DNA from: Methylobacter sp.
Lineage (GTDB): Bacteria > Pseudomonadota > Gammaproteobacteria > Methylococcales > Methylomonadaceae
Reading direction: 5' to 3'
NCBI GenBank assembly: GCA_026399025.1
Contig: JAPLRU010000116.1
Span: 28,041 to 92,040 of the forward strand
DNA length: 64,000 nt
The notes under the pieces were generated by a model. It searched no databases. It was not told the DNA's origin and saw nothing but the letters and a program-made list of their open reading frames with translations. The translations under genes were made by a program, and so were the position numbers. Below are positions 26,844 through 35,012 of the stretch, piece by piece; positions within the stretch are counted from its first letter, which is position 1, and each line of letters begins with the position of its first letter.

Positions 26844-27590
26844 ATGAATTTAAGCAAAATATACGGCATACATTCGGTACAGTCGGCTTTGGATTATTCT
26901 CCCAAAAAGATTAATAAGGCCTGGATCGACAGTCAAAGACAAGACAAACGCTTGACCCAACTGGTCGGGGATTTATTGGACTTGGGCATAGAGCCGGAAA
27001 AAACCGACCGAAAAAAACTGGATCGTTTCGCCGAAGGCAATAATCATCAGGGCATCGTTATCGAAGTCGAAATGCCCGGCGAATTATCGGAAAGCCGGCT
27101 CAAGGACGCCGTGTTAACGCTGTCGGGAACGCCTTTATTTCTGGTCTTGGATAACGTCCAGGACCCGCATAATTTCGGCGCCTGTCTTAGAACCGCCGAC
27201 GCGACCGGCGTACACGGCGTGATTATTACCAAAGACAATGCCACCGGCATTACCCCCACGGTCTGCAAAGTAGCCAGCGGCGCTGCCGAAACGGTGCCGG
27301 TTTATCAGGTGACTAATTTATCCAGAACCTTGCGCTGGCTCAAAGATCAGGGCATCTGGGTCATCGGCGCAGCGGGCGAAGCCGCGCAGACCGCCTATCA
27401 AACCGATTTCACGGTGCCGTTGGCGGTGGTTGTGGGCGCCGAGGGCAAGGGTTTGAGACGCTTGACCAAAGAACAGTGCGATGTCTTGGTTAAGCTGCCG
27501 ATGCTGGGCCAAGTGGAAAGTCTTAATCTGTCGGTTGCAACCGGCGTACTGCTTTATGAAACCGTAAGACAACGATCACTTGCCGGTTGA
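26844..27590 (+). CDS. rlmB: 23S rRNA (guanosine-2'-O-)-methyltransferase RlmB
   Basis: A 248-residue SpoU-family methyltransferase that 2'-O-methylates G2251 of 23S rRNA. An N-terminal substrate-binding domain (YGIHSVQSALDYSPKKINKA) precedes the knotted SPOUT domain. The SPOUT motifs are LVLDNVQDPHNFGACLRTAD, VVGAEGKGLRRLTKEQCDVL and VKLPMLGQVESLNLSVATGV. The ATG at 26844 gives a protein of normal length (E. coli 243). An in-frame start at 26685 would add 53 residues unlike the family. It is 14 bases upstream of ccmA and may be cotranscribed with the ccm operon. Confidence 0.93.
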   Translation: MNLSKIYGIHSVQSALDYSPKKINKAWIDSQRQDKRLTQLVGDLLDLGIEPEKTDRKKLDRFAEGNNHQGIVIEVEMPGELSESRLKDAVLTLSGTPLFLVLDNVQDPHNFGACLRTADATGVHGVIITKDNATGITPTVCKVASGAAETVPVYQVTNLSRTLRWLKDQGIWVIGAAGEAAQTAYQTDFTVPLAVVVGAEGKGLRRLTKEQCDVLVKLPMLGQVESLNLSVATGVLLYETVRQRSLAG

Positions 27591-27604
27591 GTTACCTTTA
27601 AATA

Positions 27605-28228
27605 ATGCAAACACCATCGACACATTCTTTTGAAGGCGCCGGTTTAAGCTGTATTCGCGATGACCGGGTGCTGTTTGAACAACTGGCCTTTACTTTGGTT
27701 TCCGGACAGGTTTTATTGCTGGAAGGCAAAAACGGCAGCGGTAAGACGTCGTTATTGCGTATTTTATGCGGCTTCCGGGAAGCCGATGCCGGCACCATTC
27801 GCTGGTGCAACGACGCGATAAAAGACAGCCGCTTTTATGCCGAGATGGCTTATGTCGGCCATTTGGACGGCATTAAAAAAGAACTGACGGTCTTGGAAAA
27901 CTTGAAAATGGCCTTGGCCTTAAGCGACTCCGGGCACTACTCCATTGATGAGGCCTTAACCAAAGTTCATTTAACGGGCTATGACGATGTCCTCGTCCAG
28001 ACCTTATCGGCGGGCCAAAAAAGACGCTTGTCGTTAGCCCGATTGCTGATGACCGGAAATGTGTTGTGGATTCTGGATGAACCCTTCACCTCGTTGGACA
28101 AGCAAGGCATCGCCCTGATCGAAACTTTAATGAGCGAACATTGCGCTAACGGCGGCATGATTGTGCTCACTTCACACCATGACATCGACTTGCCTGAGGT
28201 CGATGTCCAGCGTATCAATTTATCTTGA
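27605..28228 (+). CDS. ccmA: Heme exporter ATPase CcmA
   Basis: A 207-residue ABC ATPase of cytochrome c maturation System I. Walker A is LLEGKNGSGKTSLLRILCGF, the signature LSAGQKRRLSLARLLM, Walker B VLWILDEPFTSLDKQG and the H-loop VLTSHHDIDL. With CcmB, CcmC and CcmD it frees holo-CcmE after heme loading. The stop codon overlaps the ccmB start (TGATG). It is the first gene of the ccm cluster that extends to ccmI. Confidence 0.94.
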   Translation: MQTPSTHSFEGAGLSCIRDDRVLFEQLAFTLVSGQVLLLEGKNGSGKTSLLRILCGFREADAGTIRWCNDAIKDSRFYAEMAYVGHLDGIKKELTVLENLKMALALSDSGHYSIDEALTKVHLTGYDDVLVQTLSAGQKRRLSLARLLMTGNVLWILDEPFTSLDKQGIALIETLMSEHCANGGMIVLTSHHDIDLPEVDVQRINLS

Positions 28229-28914
28229 TGTCTTTATCCCGTGCATTTTTTGCCGTTATTCGGCGCGATTTGATTTTGGCTTTGCGGCGTCGTTCGGAAA
28301 TAGCCAATCCCTTGTTGTTTTTTATCCTGGTGATAACCCTGTTCCCTTTGGGCATCGGTGCGCAACCGCATTTACTGCAAGCCATCGCGCCGGGCATTAT
28401 CTGGGTTTCGGCGTTACTGGCGGCGATGCTGTCTTTGGACAGCCTGTTCCGTTCGGATTTTGACGACGGCTCATTGGAGCAGATGATCTTAAGCCCGCAT
28501 CCGACCTCGGTATTGGTGTTGGGCAAAATCATCGCGCACTGGTTAGTCACCGGCTTGCCGCTGTTGATTGTCGCGCCCTTATTGGCGGTTTTTTTAGGCA
28601 TGCCCAATCATTCGTTGGGCATTTTATTGCTAACTTTGCTGCTGGGAACGCCGGTATTAAGTTTAATCGGGGCGATTGGCGTTGCCTTGACGGTGGGCTT
28701 GCGCCGGGGCGGCATGATTTTGTCGCTGCTGGTGTTGCCGTTGTATGTGCCGGTGTTGATTTTCGCCGGTAATGCGGTGCAAATGGCCGACAGCGGCTTG
28801 CCGGTCGATGCGCAAATCAATATTTTGATTGCCATTTTATTGCTGGCTTTGGCGCTGGCGCCGCTGCCCGTAGCCGCAGCATTAAAAATGAGTATGTGTG
28901 ATAATATCTCGTAA
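28228..28914 (+). CDS. ccmB: Heme exporter permease CcmB
   Basis: A 228-residue six-helix inner-membrane protein, the permease partner of CcmA. The N terminus SLSRAFFAVIRRDLILALRR followed by RSEIANPLLFF, and the FRSDFDDGSLEQMILSP loop, are the conserved CcmB features. Its ATG at 28228 shares a base with the ccmA stop. A TTG three bases earlier (28225) is less likely. The next canonical gene would be ccmC, but an unrelated ferritin-like gene lies between them. Confidence 0.93.
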   Translation: MSLSRAFFAVIRRDLILALRRRSEIANPLLFFILVITLFPLGIGAQPHLLQAIAPGIIWVSALLAAMLSLDSLFRSDFDDGSLEQMILSPHPTSVLVLGKIIAHWLVTGLPLLIVAPLLAVFLGMPNHSLGILLLTLLLGTPVLSLIGAIGVALTVGLRRGGMILSLLVLPLYVPVLIFAGNAVQMADSGLPVDAQINILIAILLLALALAPLPVAAALKMSMCDNIS

Positions 28915-28951
28915 AATAATCGATCATATTACCGAACAGGAATAAAGAATC

Positions 28952-29845
28952 ATGGAATCCGCTAAATATTTATCTGTTTTTACACCGGCCACTCCGCAAC
29001 AACGAAAAGAAAATTTCGATAATTACTGGGAGTTTACCCAACAACATGGCGGAGAACTCCTGGAAGACGAAAAGAATTTAGCCAAGAAACGCGATCGACT
29101 GAAACATTTTCAGGATAACCCGGTTCAATTGCGTAAGCCGCTGGCCGACCCGGAAGCTTTTTACCGTAATTATATCGAAATGAAAGACGATCCTAAGTCA
29201 TTGGATCGCATGACGTTGATGCTGACCGGCATCTACAAATTTGCCCGGCATGAATGGGTGGGCATTAAAGGCGCGTGGGATGCGGTGCCCGACATGGCTC
29301 ATTCGCATAGCGTGGAAGATAAAATCAGCCGCGTGCATTTGGCCGAAGAATTCTGCCATGTGCGTCTGTTCGATGAAATGCTTAAAACCTGCGGCTTGGA
29401 TAAAGTGGAATGGGTGCCGTTAGGGCCGATCAAAGAAAAAATCTACGAGCAGTTTCCTAAATTACCCGGCTTTTTAATGGACACGCCTGCGTTCGTTACC
29501 GAACTGATGGGGGTGACTTTTTATTGTCACTTACATCGTTTGTTCGATGACGTGCTGGCCGATGAACCGGAAGTGCGCGAACGCTTAAAAGAATTGCTCG
29601 ATGAAATTACCATTGACGAAGTGGCGCATGTCGGACAGCGCAGAAATTTTGTCGGCCCGATCGGCATGAAAGTTTCAAAGTGGCTGGTCAGGCCTTTTTA
29701 TACGATGTTCTTTAATGATATTCCCGAAGTCGGGCACTTGTTCGACGTTGAGCAAATGATTAAAGACGGCGTCGCTTTCGATTTTAATGAATTGCCCGAC
29801 TATATGATTGAACGCAGTTGGATTCCTTCCTACTGCAAAGCCTAA
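28952..29845 (+). CDS. Ferritin-like putative diiron protein inside the ccm operon
   Basis: A 297-residue soluble, mostly helical protein I cannot assign to a named enzyme. Potential diiron ligands are arranged as in ferritin-like four-helix bundles. Glu101 is in ARHEWVGIK, E133-x-x-H136 in HLAEEFCHVRLF, Glu184 in FVTELMGV and E223-x-x-H226 in TIDEVAHVGQRRNF. That is two E-x-x-H motifs plus two further Glu, the classic set for a carboxylate-bridged diiron site. It has no signal peptide or membrane helix. The gene starts 37 bases after ccmB and ends 33 bases before ccmC, same strand, so it is probably cotranscribed. Possible roles are iron or heme-iron handling, or a diiron oxidase/oxygenase. 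This is inference. Confidence 0.75.
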   Translation: MESAKYLSVFTPATPQQRKENFDNYWEFTQQHGGELLEDEKNLAKKRDRLKHFQDNPVQLRKPLADPEAFYRNYIEMKDDPKSLDRMTLMLTGIYKFARHEWVGIKGAWDAVPDMAHSHSVEDKISRVHLAEEFCHVRLFDEMLKTCGLDKVEWVPLGPIKEKIYEQFPKLPGFLMDTPAFVTELMGVTFYCHLHRLFDDVLADEPEVRERLKELLDEITIDEVAHVGQRRNFVGPIGMKVSKWLVRPFYTMFFNDIPEVGHLFDVEQMIKDGVAFDFNELPDYMIERSWIPSYCKA

Positions 29846-29878
29846 AACAGAATGTCCTTGTATCTTTCTTGATTTACT

Positions 29879-30640
29879 ATGTTTTTGATTCCCGATCCTG
29901 TAGTCCGATTCTTTCATCGTATGGCGTCCCCGCCGCATTTTTATGCGCTTACCGAGCGTTTAATGCCGTGGCTGGTGGTTATTTTTCTGTTGCTGACAGC
30001 TGCGGGTCTATACGGAGGCTTGTATCTCGCGCCTTCGGATTATCAGCAGGGCGATAGCTATCGCATTATCTATATCCATGTGCCCAGCGCCTGGATGTCC
30101 TTATTTATTTACGTGGTCATGGCGGTTGCGGGCGCGATAGGCCTTGTTTGGCGGATCAAACTGGCGGAAATCGTGGCTATCAGCAGCGCACCGGTCGGCG
30201 CCAGTTTTACCTTTATCGCATTGGTGACCGGTTCCTTATGGGGCAAACCGATGTGGGGAACCTGGTGGGTCTGGGATGCGCGCTTAACATCCGAATTGAT
30301 ATTGCTGTTTTTGTATCTCGGCGTGATCGGGCTTTACGGCGCAATCGACGATAAGCGCACCGCGTCCAGGGCCGTGGCTATTTTAGCCTTGGTCGGCGTG
30401 GTCAATATCCCGATTATTCATTACTCGGTCGAGTGGTGGAATACGCTGCATCAAGGGCCAACGGTCACCAAAATGGATAAGCCGTCCATCCATGTCAGTA
30501 TGTTGATACCGCTGTTACTGATGGCTTTATCGTTCAAGTTTTATTATTTGATCGCGCTGTTGCAACGGGCGCGTACCGAATTATTGTTGCGCGAACGCAA
30601 TGCGCAATGGGTTAAAAATATGATCTCGGAAGCTAAATAA
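29879..30640 (+). CDS. ccmC: Heme-handling membrane protein CcmC
   Basis: A 253-residue inner-membrane protein with six hydrophobic segments that presents heme to CcmE. The periplasmic tryptophan-rich WWD motif is WGKPMWGTWWVWDARLTSEL. Flanking heme-ligand histidines appear in YIHVPSAWMS and IIHYSVEWWNTLHQG. Length fits the family (E. coli 245). The stop overlaps the ccmD start by one base. It follows the ferritin-like gene. Confidence 0.95.
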   Translation: MFLIPDPVVRFFHRMASPPHFYALTERLMPWLVVIFLLLTAAGLYGGLYLAPSDYQQGDSYRIIYIHVPSAWMSLFIYVVMAVAGAIGLVWRIKLAEIVAISSAPVGASFTFIALVTGSLWGKPMWGTWWVWDARLTSELILLFLYLGVIGLYGAIDDKRTASRAVAILALVGVVNIPIIHYSVEWWNTLHQGPTVTKMDKPSIHVSMLIPLLLMALSFKFYYLIALLQRARTELLLRERNAQWVKNMISEAK

Positions 30641-30798
30641 TGACGATGCAGGAATTTTTCGCGATGGGCGGCTATGCCTTTTATGTCTGGACTTCTTACG
30701 GTCTGACTTTGATCGTGTTGTTGGCCAATATTATTATCCCAGTGGCGCAACGCAGACAGTTCTTACGTTCCTTGGCGCTCAAGCAAAAACGGCACTAA
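30640..30798 (+). CDS. ccmD: Heme exporter subunit CcmD
   Basis: A 52-residue small membrane protein, MTMQEFFAMGGYAFYVWTSY then GLTLIVLLANIIIPVAQRRQ and a basic tail. One transmembrane helix with a conserved tyrosine-rich entry (GGYAFYVWTSYG) is exactly the CcmD pattern. It stabilises the CcmABC-CcmE release complex. The start overlaps the last base of ccmC, and ccmE begins three bases after its stop. Confidence 0.9.
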   Translation: MTMQEFFAMGGYAFYVWTSYGLTLIVLLANIIIPVAQRRQFLRSLALKQKRH

Positions 30799-30801
30799 TT
30801 C

Positions 30802-31269
30802 ATGAAACCAGCTAGAAAACAGCGCTTAATGTTGATCGGGCTGATGGTGCTCGGCGCAGGTTTAGCTACAGCGTTCGCGCTTAAGTCGTTTAATGAAAAT
30901 TTGATGTATTTTTTTTCGACGACCGATGTGGTGGAAGGCAAAGCGCCCAAAGATACTTTATTCCGTCTGGGCGGCATGGTGATTAAAGGTTCCGTGGAAA
31001 GGCCGAATGACGGCATGACGGTGCGCTTTAAACTGACCGATTTCAGCAAGGATGTGACGGTTGAGTACACCGGCATTCTGCCGGACTTGTTCCGGGAAGG
31101 CCAAGGTATCGTTGCACACGGCAAGTTAAATGAACAGGGCGTGTTTATTGCCGAAGAAGTATTGGCCAAGCATGATGAAAATTACATGCCGCCGGAAGTG
31201 AAAGACAGTTTGAAAAAACAGCCGGCGTCCGTTGAAGGGTCGAAGTCATCGGTAACAATCGGAGAATAA
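30802..31269 (+). CDS. ccmE: Heme chaperone CcmE
   Basis: A 155-residue membrane-anchored periplasmic chaperone that binds heme covalently and hands it to the CcmFH synthetase. One N-terminal anchor helix (LMLIGLMVLGAGLATAFALK) precedes an OB-fold beta-barrel. The heme-binding motif H-x-x-x-Y is present as H124/Y128 in LAKHDENYMPPEV. Length fits E. coli CcmE (159). The next gene, two bases after the stop, is not ccmF but a toxin-antitoxin pair. Confidence 0.95.
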   Translation: MKPARKQRLMLIGLMVLGAGLATAFALKSFNENLMYFFSTTDVVEGKAPKDTLFRLGGMVIKGSVERPNDGMTVRFKLTDFSKDVTVEYTGILPDLFREGQGIVAHGKLNEQGVFIAEEVLAKHDENYMPPEVKDSLKKQPASVEGSKSSVTIGE

Positions 31270-31271
31270 CT

Positions 31272-31478
31272 ATGCATGCCATTGAGTTTGAAGCGCAAAC
31301 ACATGACGGTGTTGTCCAGATACCGCCACAATTTCAGGATTGGCAAAATAAAACCGTTCACGTTATTTTGTTGGAAACGGAAGAAAATCTTACATTAACA
31401 AAAAAACCTCAATTTACTGCGGCGGCCCTTAAAACGAGAAACTACCGCTTTGACCGTGAACAGGCCAATGAGCGCTAA
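31272..31478 (+). CDS. Antitoxin-like protein paired with a PIN toxin
   Basis: A 68-residue protein, MHAIEFEAQTHDGVVQIPPQ at its start, with a beta-strand-rich N-terminal half like the short antitoxins (AbrB/DUF2281-like or Phd-like size class) encoded before PIN toxins. The C terminus is basic (TRNYRFDREQANER) and probably disordered until toxin binding. I cannot name its family with confidence; the call rests on size, position and an 11-base overlap with the PIN gene. It starts two bases after ccmE inside the ccm operon. Confidence 0.65.
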   Translation: MHAIEFEAQTHDGVVQIPPQFQDWQNKTVHVILLETEENLTLTKKPQFTAAALKTRNYRFDREQANER

Positions 31479-31899
31479 TGTATTTTTCGATACTAATGTA
31501 TTGGTTTACCTGCATTCCATTGATGAACCGGAAAAACAACAGGCGGCGCTAAAGCAAATAGAAGCAAATAAAAATCGCTGGATTAGTACGCAGGTACTGA
31601 GTGAACTGAGTAATATCTTACGTAAAAAGTTTAATCTGGAATATAGCAATATCGTTACTGTACTTACTGAAATACAAGAATCATTTCAAGTTGTAACCGT
31701 TCAACCGCACACAATAAAACATGCCTTGTATCTTGCTCAAACTTATCGTTATTCTTATTACGACAGCTTAATTCTTGCGGCTTCCCTAGAAAAAACATGC
31801 TGTTTTTTATACTCGGAAGATATGCAGCATCAACAAACCATCGAACAGCAGTTAACTATTGTTAATCCATTTGAAACTATAGAGCATCAAAAATCATGA
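31468..31899 (+). CDS. PIN-domain ribonuclease toxin (VapC-like) within the ccm operon
   Basis: A 143-residue intact PIN protein. The four acidic positions are visible: Asp in VFFDTNVLVYLHS, Glu in TQVLSELSNILRKK, Asp in YRYSYYDSLILAAS and Asp in LYSEDMQH. These proteins cleave RNA, often tRNA, when released from their antitoxin. The start at 31468 (MSANVFFDTN) is the family start; an earlier in-frame codon at 31450 adds six residues. Its stop overlaps the ccmF ATG (ATGA), so ccmF translation is coupled to the toxin gene. This is a tight, apparently well-adapted insertion. Confidence 0.88.
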   Translation: MSANVFFDTNVLVYLHSIDEPEKQQAALKQIEANKNRWISTQVLSELSNILRKKFNLEYSNIVTVLTEIQESFQVVTVQPHTIKHALYLAQTYRYSYYDSLILAASLEKTCCFLYSEDMQHQQTIEQQLTIVNPFETIEHQKS

Positions 31900-33857
31900 T
31901 TGCAGAACTGGGACATTTTTCACTGATTCTGGCTTTATGCATGGCCTTTATTTTAGGATTGTTGCCGATTATCGGCGCTTCCCGCTCTATTTCCGGCTGG
32001 GTCGCCGTGGCAAGACCCGCCGCGTTCGGGCAACTGTTATTCATGGCGGTTTCATACGGCTGCCTGACTTATGGCTTCTTGACCCATGATTTTTCCATCG
32101 CCTATATCGCCGGAAATTCAAACACCGCATTGCCGGTTTTATATTTAATTTCCGGCGTCTGGGGCGCTCATGAAGGCTCGTTATTGCTTTGGGCGCTGAT
32201 TTTATCCTGCTGGACCGGCTTGGTTGCATTATTCAGCCGCACTATTCCCGATGCGACCGTGGCCCGCGTTTTAGGCGTGATGGGCTTGGTCTCTATCGGT
32301 TTTATCCTGTTTTTATTACTGACCTCCAACCCGTTTGAACGGCTGTTCCCTGCCCCACTGGAAGGGCGCGACTTAAATCCGTTGTTGCAAGATCCGGGCT
32401 TGGCAATCCATCCGCCGATGCTTTATATGGGCTATGTCGGCTTTTCGGTGGCGTTTGCCTTTGCCATTGCGGCCTTGCTCGAAGGCCGTCTGGATGCGGC
32501 TTGGGCGCGTTGGTCAAGACCCTGGACCAATATTGCCTGGATGTTTTTAACCGTCGGCATTGCGTTGGGCAGCTGGTGGGCTTATTACGAACTGGGCTGG
32601 GGCGGCTGGTGGTTTTGGGATCCTGTTGAAAACGCCTCATTCATGCCTTGGCTGGTCGGCACCGCGCTGATTCATTCGTTGGCCGCGACCGAAAAACGCG
32701 GCGTGTTTAAAACTTGGACGGTATTGCTGGCGATTTTTGCCTTTTCGTTAAGCTTGCTCGGCACATTTCTGGTGCGTTCCGGCGTCTTAACCTCGGTACA
32801 TGCGTTTGCCAGCGACCCGGCTCGCGGCCTGTTTATATTGGTCTTCCTCGCCGTCGTGGTCGGCGGTTCTCTGCTTCTATATGCGATAAGAGCGCCTTAC
32901 GTCAAAAGCAGCGCGACCTTTGAACTGGCGTCCAAAGAGTCGGCGATATTGCTGAATAACGTGCTGTTGGTGGTAACGGCTTCGAGTATTTTGTTGGGTA
33001 CGCTGTATCCGCTGGTCATCGATGCGTTGGGATTGGGCAAGATTTCGGTCGGGCCTCCGTATTTTAATGCTGTGTTTATTCCGCTAATGGCGCCACTGGC
33101 AATTGCAGTAGGCTTGGGTATGCTGTTGCGGTGGAAAAGGGACAATATCAACGCGATTGCCTTGCGGGTGCGCTGGATTGTTTTGGCTTGTGTTTCAGGC
33201 GGCTTGCTGATTCCGCTGGTCATGCCGTTTTATTCCTGGGGCGCGGTATTGGGTTTAACGCTGGCGTTGTGGACGATTGCAATTACCGGCATGTCTTTTA
33301 TTGACCGTATGGGGCCGCAGGGCTTTTCATGGCAACGCTTGCAAACCGTACCGGCCGGTTTTTACGGCATGACCGTAGCGCATATGGGCATCGCCGTATT
33401 TGTGATCGGCATCACCCTGACCTCGGTTTACAGTGTTGAAAAAGATGTGCGCATGATGCCTGAGGACAAACTGGATATGTCCGGTTATATCTTCGAATTC
33501 CACGGCGTCAAACAAACTCAAGGGCCTAATTATATGGCCGAACAGGCGTTTGTCACCGTCAGTTATGAAGGCAAAGAAGTCGCCAAACTGGAACCGCAAA
33601 AACGGGTTTACCGTGTGCAAAAAATGCCCATGACCGAAGCGGCTATCGATGCCGGATTGTTTCGGGACTTGTTTGTGGCGATAGGCGAACCGCTGGGCGA
33701 TAAAGGCGCATGGAGTCTGAGAATTTATTACAAGTCGTTTATTCGTTGGATTTGGTTGGGCGCGCTGTTTATGGCGGCAGGCGGCTTAATCGCGGCTTGC
33801 GACAGACGGTATCGACTCAACAAGAAAGCACTCAATGCTTCTGAAACAGTTACTTAA
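31896..33857 (+). CDS. ccmF: Heme lyase subunit CcmF
   Basis: A 653-residue polytopic inner-membrane protein, the core of the cytochrome c synthetase. The N-terminal region has AHEGSLLLWALILSCWTGLV. The WWD heme-binding motif is GWGGWWFWDPVENASFMPWL, and a DPGLAIHPPMLYMGYVGFSV stretch follows the family pattern. About 14-15 hydrophobic segments span the chain. Length is normal (E. coli 647). It starts within the stop of the PIN toxin gene. The next gene is an AT-rich guest, then ccmG. Confidence 0.96.
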   Translation: MIAELGHFSLILALCMAFILGLLPIIGASRSISGWVAVARPAAFGQLLFMAVSYGCLTYGFLTHDFSIAYIAGNSNTALPVLYLISGVWGAHEGSLLLWALILSCWTGLVALFSRTIPDATVARVLGVMGLVSIGFILFLLLTSNPFERLFPAPLEGRDLNPLLQDPGLAIHPPMLYMGYVGFSVAFAFAIAALLEGRLDAAWARWSRPWTNIAWMFLTVGIALGSWWAYYELGWGGWWFWDPVENASFMPWLVGTALIHSLAATEKRGVFKTWTVLLAIFAFSLSLLGTFLVRSGVLTSVHAFASDPARGLFILVFLAVVVGGSLLLYAIRAPYVKSSATFELASKESAILLNNVLLVVTASSILLGTLYPLVIDALGLGKISVGPPYFNAVFIPLMAPLAIAVGLGMLLRWKRDNINAIALRVRWIVLACVSGGLLIPLVMPFYSWGAVLGLTLALWTIAITGMSFIDRMGPQGFSWQRLQTVPAGFYGMTVAHMGIAVFVIGITLTSVYSVEKDVRMMPEDKLDMSGYIFEFHGVKQTQGPNYMAEQAFVTVSYEGKEVAKLEPQKRVYRVQKMPMTEAAIDAGLFRDLFVAIGEPLGDKGAWSLRIYYKSFIRWIWLGALFMAAGGLIAACDRRYRLNKKALNASETVT

Positions 33858-33881
33858 AGAGCCGCTAATAACACATTCAAT

Positions 33882-34376
33882 ATGAAAATCGAATTTGATT
33901 TAGGAAAAATCAATCCTGACAGCAAGAAATTTGAGAACCAGCTTCTTAGAAAGAATATTAAGAATGCAATAGATATCTATGCTGCAAAGTTACCTGAAGT
34001 TTATAGGGGTTTAGATAATGACGTATTGGATAATGTAACAATACACATCGTTGATGCGTCTAACTCCGATGACTATGGACAGGAAGCTTTTACAAAAAGA
34101 ATCAAGTTAGACAACAGCGAATTCATTATTGCGATAAGCCAATTTAATGGTCAAACTGATATTTACGAACTGTTAGCTCATGAGCTTTGCCATATCTCTC
34201 AGTTTCTTACCGGAATGATAGACGACCGTGTAGGTAATGATTCGGTAATTTGGAAGGGAGAGGTGTTCGTTTTAAGTTCGATACCTCCTCAAAAGCGACC
34301 ATGGGAAAAGGACGCTATTAAAAACCAATTGAAGCTTTATGGTACTCACCCAGATATAAATAGATTTCAAAAATAG
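33882..34376 (+). CDS. Small HExxH protein (zincin-like), unknown
   Basis: A 164-residue protein with a metallopeptidase-like motif, LLAHELCHISQFLTG (H100, E101, H104), and a downstream VIWKGEVF that could supply a third ligand. There is no signal peptide or membrane segment. The gene is visibly more AT-rich and uses different codons from the surrounding ccm genes, suggesting recent acquisition. It sits 24 bases after ccmF and 105 bases before ccmG. It may be a cytoplasmic protease or a phage/defence-type accessory protein; I cannot assign a family. Confidence 0.65.
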   Translation: MKIEFDLGKINPDSKKFENQLLRKNIKNAIDIYAAKLPEVYRGLDNDVLDNVTIHIVDASNSDDYGQEAFTKRIKLDNSEFIIAISQFNGQTDIYELLAHELCHISQFLTGMIDDRVGNDSVIWKGEVFVLSSIPPQKRPWEKDAIKNQLKLYGTHPDINRFQK

Positions 34377-34481
34377 ATTTTTTTAAGATAACCCTAATAC
34401 ATCCGATTATCTCGAAGGCATTGATGTTTTCCACTATGCCATTAGCTAAAAATTATCAGACTCGTCCAAAAAATACTCGAA

Positions 34482-35012
34482 ATGCTTAAATACATCCTCC
34501 CCTTACTATTATTTATCGTTCTCGCGGTATTTCTGGCGCTGGGTTTAAACCTTCATCCCAACGAAATTCCGTCGCCGCTGATCAACAAACCAGCACCGGC
34601 ATTTTCCGCGCCCAAGCTGCAAGCACCCGAAGAGAAATTATCCCAAACCGATTTAAAAGGCAAAGTCTGGCTGTTTAATGTCTGGGCATCCTGGTGCGCT
34701 TCGTGCCGCTCGGAACATCCGATACTTAACCAATTGGCTCAAACTAAAGCCGCCATTATCGTCGGCTTAAATTACAAGGATGAGCCGGAGGCCGCCAAAG
34801 GTTGGCTCGCGCAATTGGGCAATCCCTACGATGTCAGCATCATGGATCAGGATGGCCGCATCGGCATAGACTGGGGCGTTTACGGGGTGCCGGAAACTTT
34901 TGTTATCGATAAACAGGGCGTGGTTCGGTACAAACATACCGGTCCGGTTACACCTGACGATGTTCAACAAACCTTCCTACCTTTGATCGCCAACCTACAG
35001 GCCGAAAATTAA
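34482..35012 (+). CDS. ccmG: Thiol:disulfide interchange protein CcmG (DsbE)
   Basis: A 176-residue membrane-anchored thioredoxin-like protein of the periplasm that keeps apocytochrome cysteines reduced for heme attachment. An N-terminal anchor helix (ILPLLLFIVLAVFLALGLNL) precedes the thioredoxin fold with active site WASWCASC (C72, C75) and the DsbE-specific GVYGVPETFVIDKQG containing the cis-proline. The ccmH start follows immediately, sharing a base with its stop. Confidence 0.95.
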   Translation: MLKYILPLLLFIVLAVFLALGLNLHPNEIPSPLINKPAPAFSAPKLQAPEEKLSQTDLKGKVWLFNVWASWCASCRSEHPILNQLAQTKAAIIVGLNYKDEPEAAKGWLAQLGNPYDVSIMDQDGRIGIDWGVYGVPETFVIDKQGVVRYKHTGPVTPDDVQQTFLPLIANLQAEN

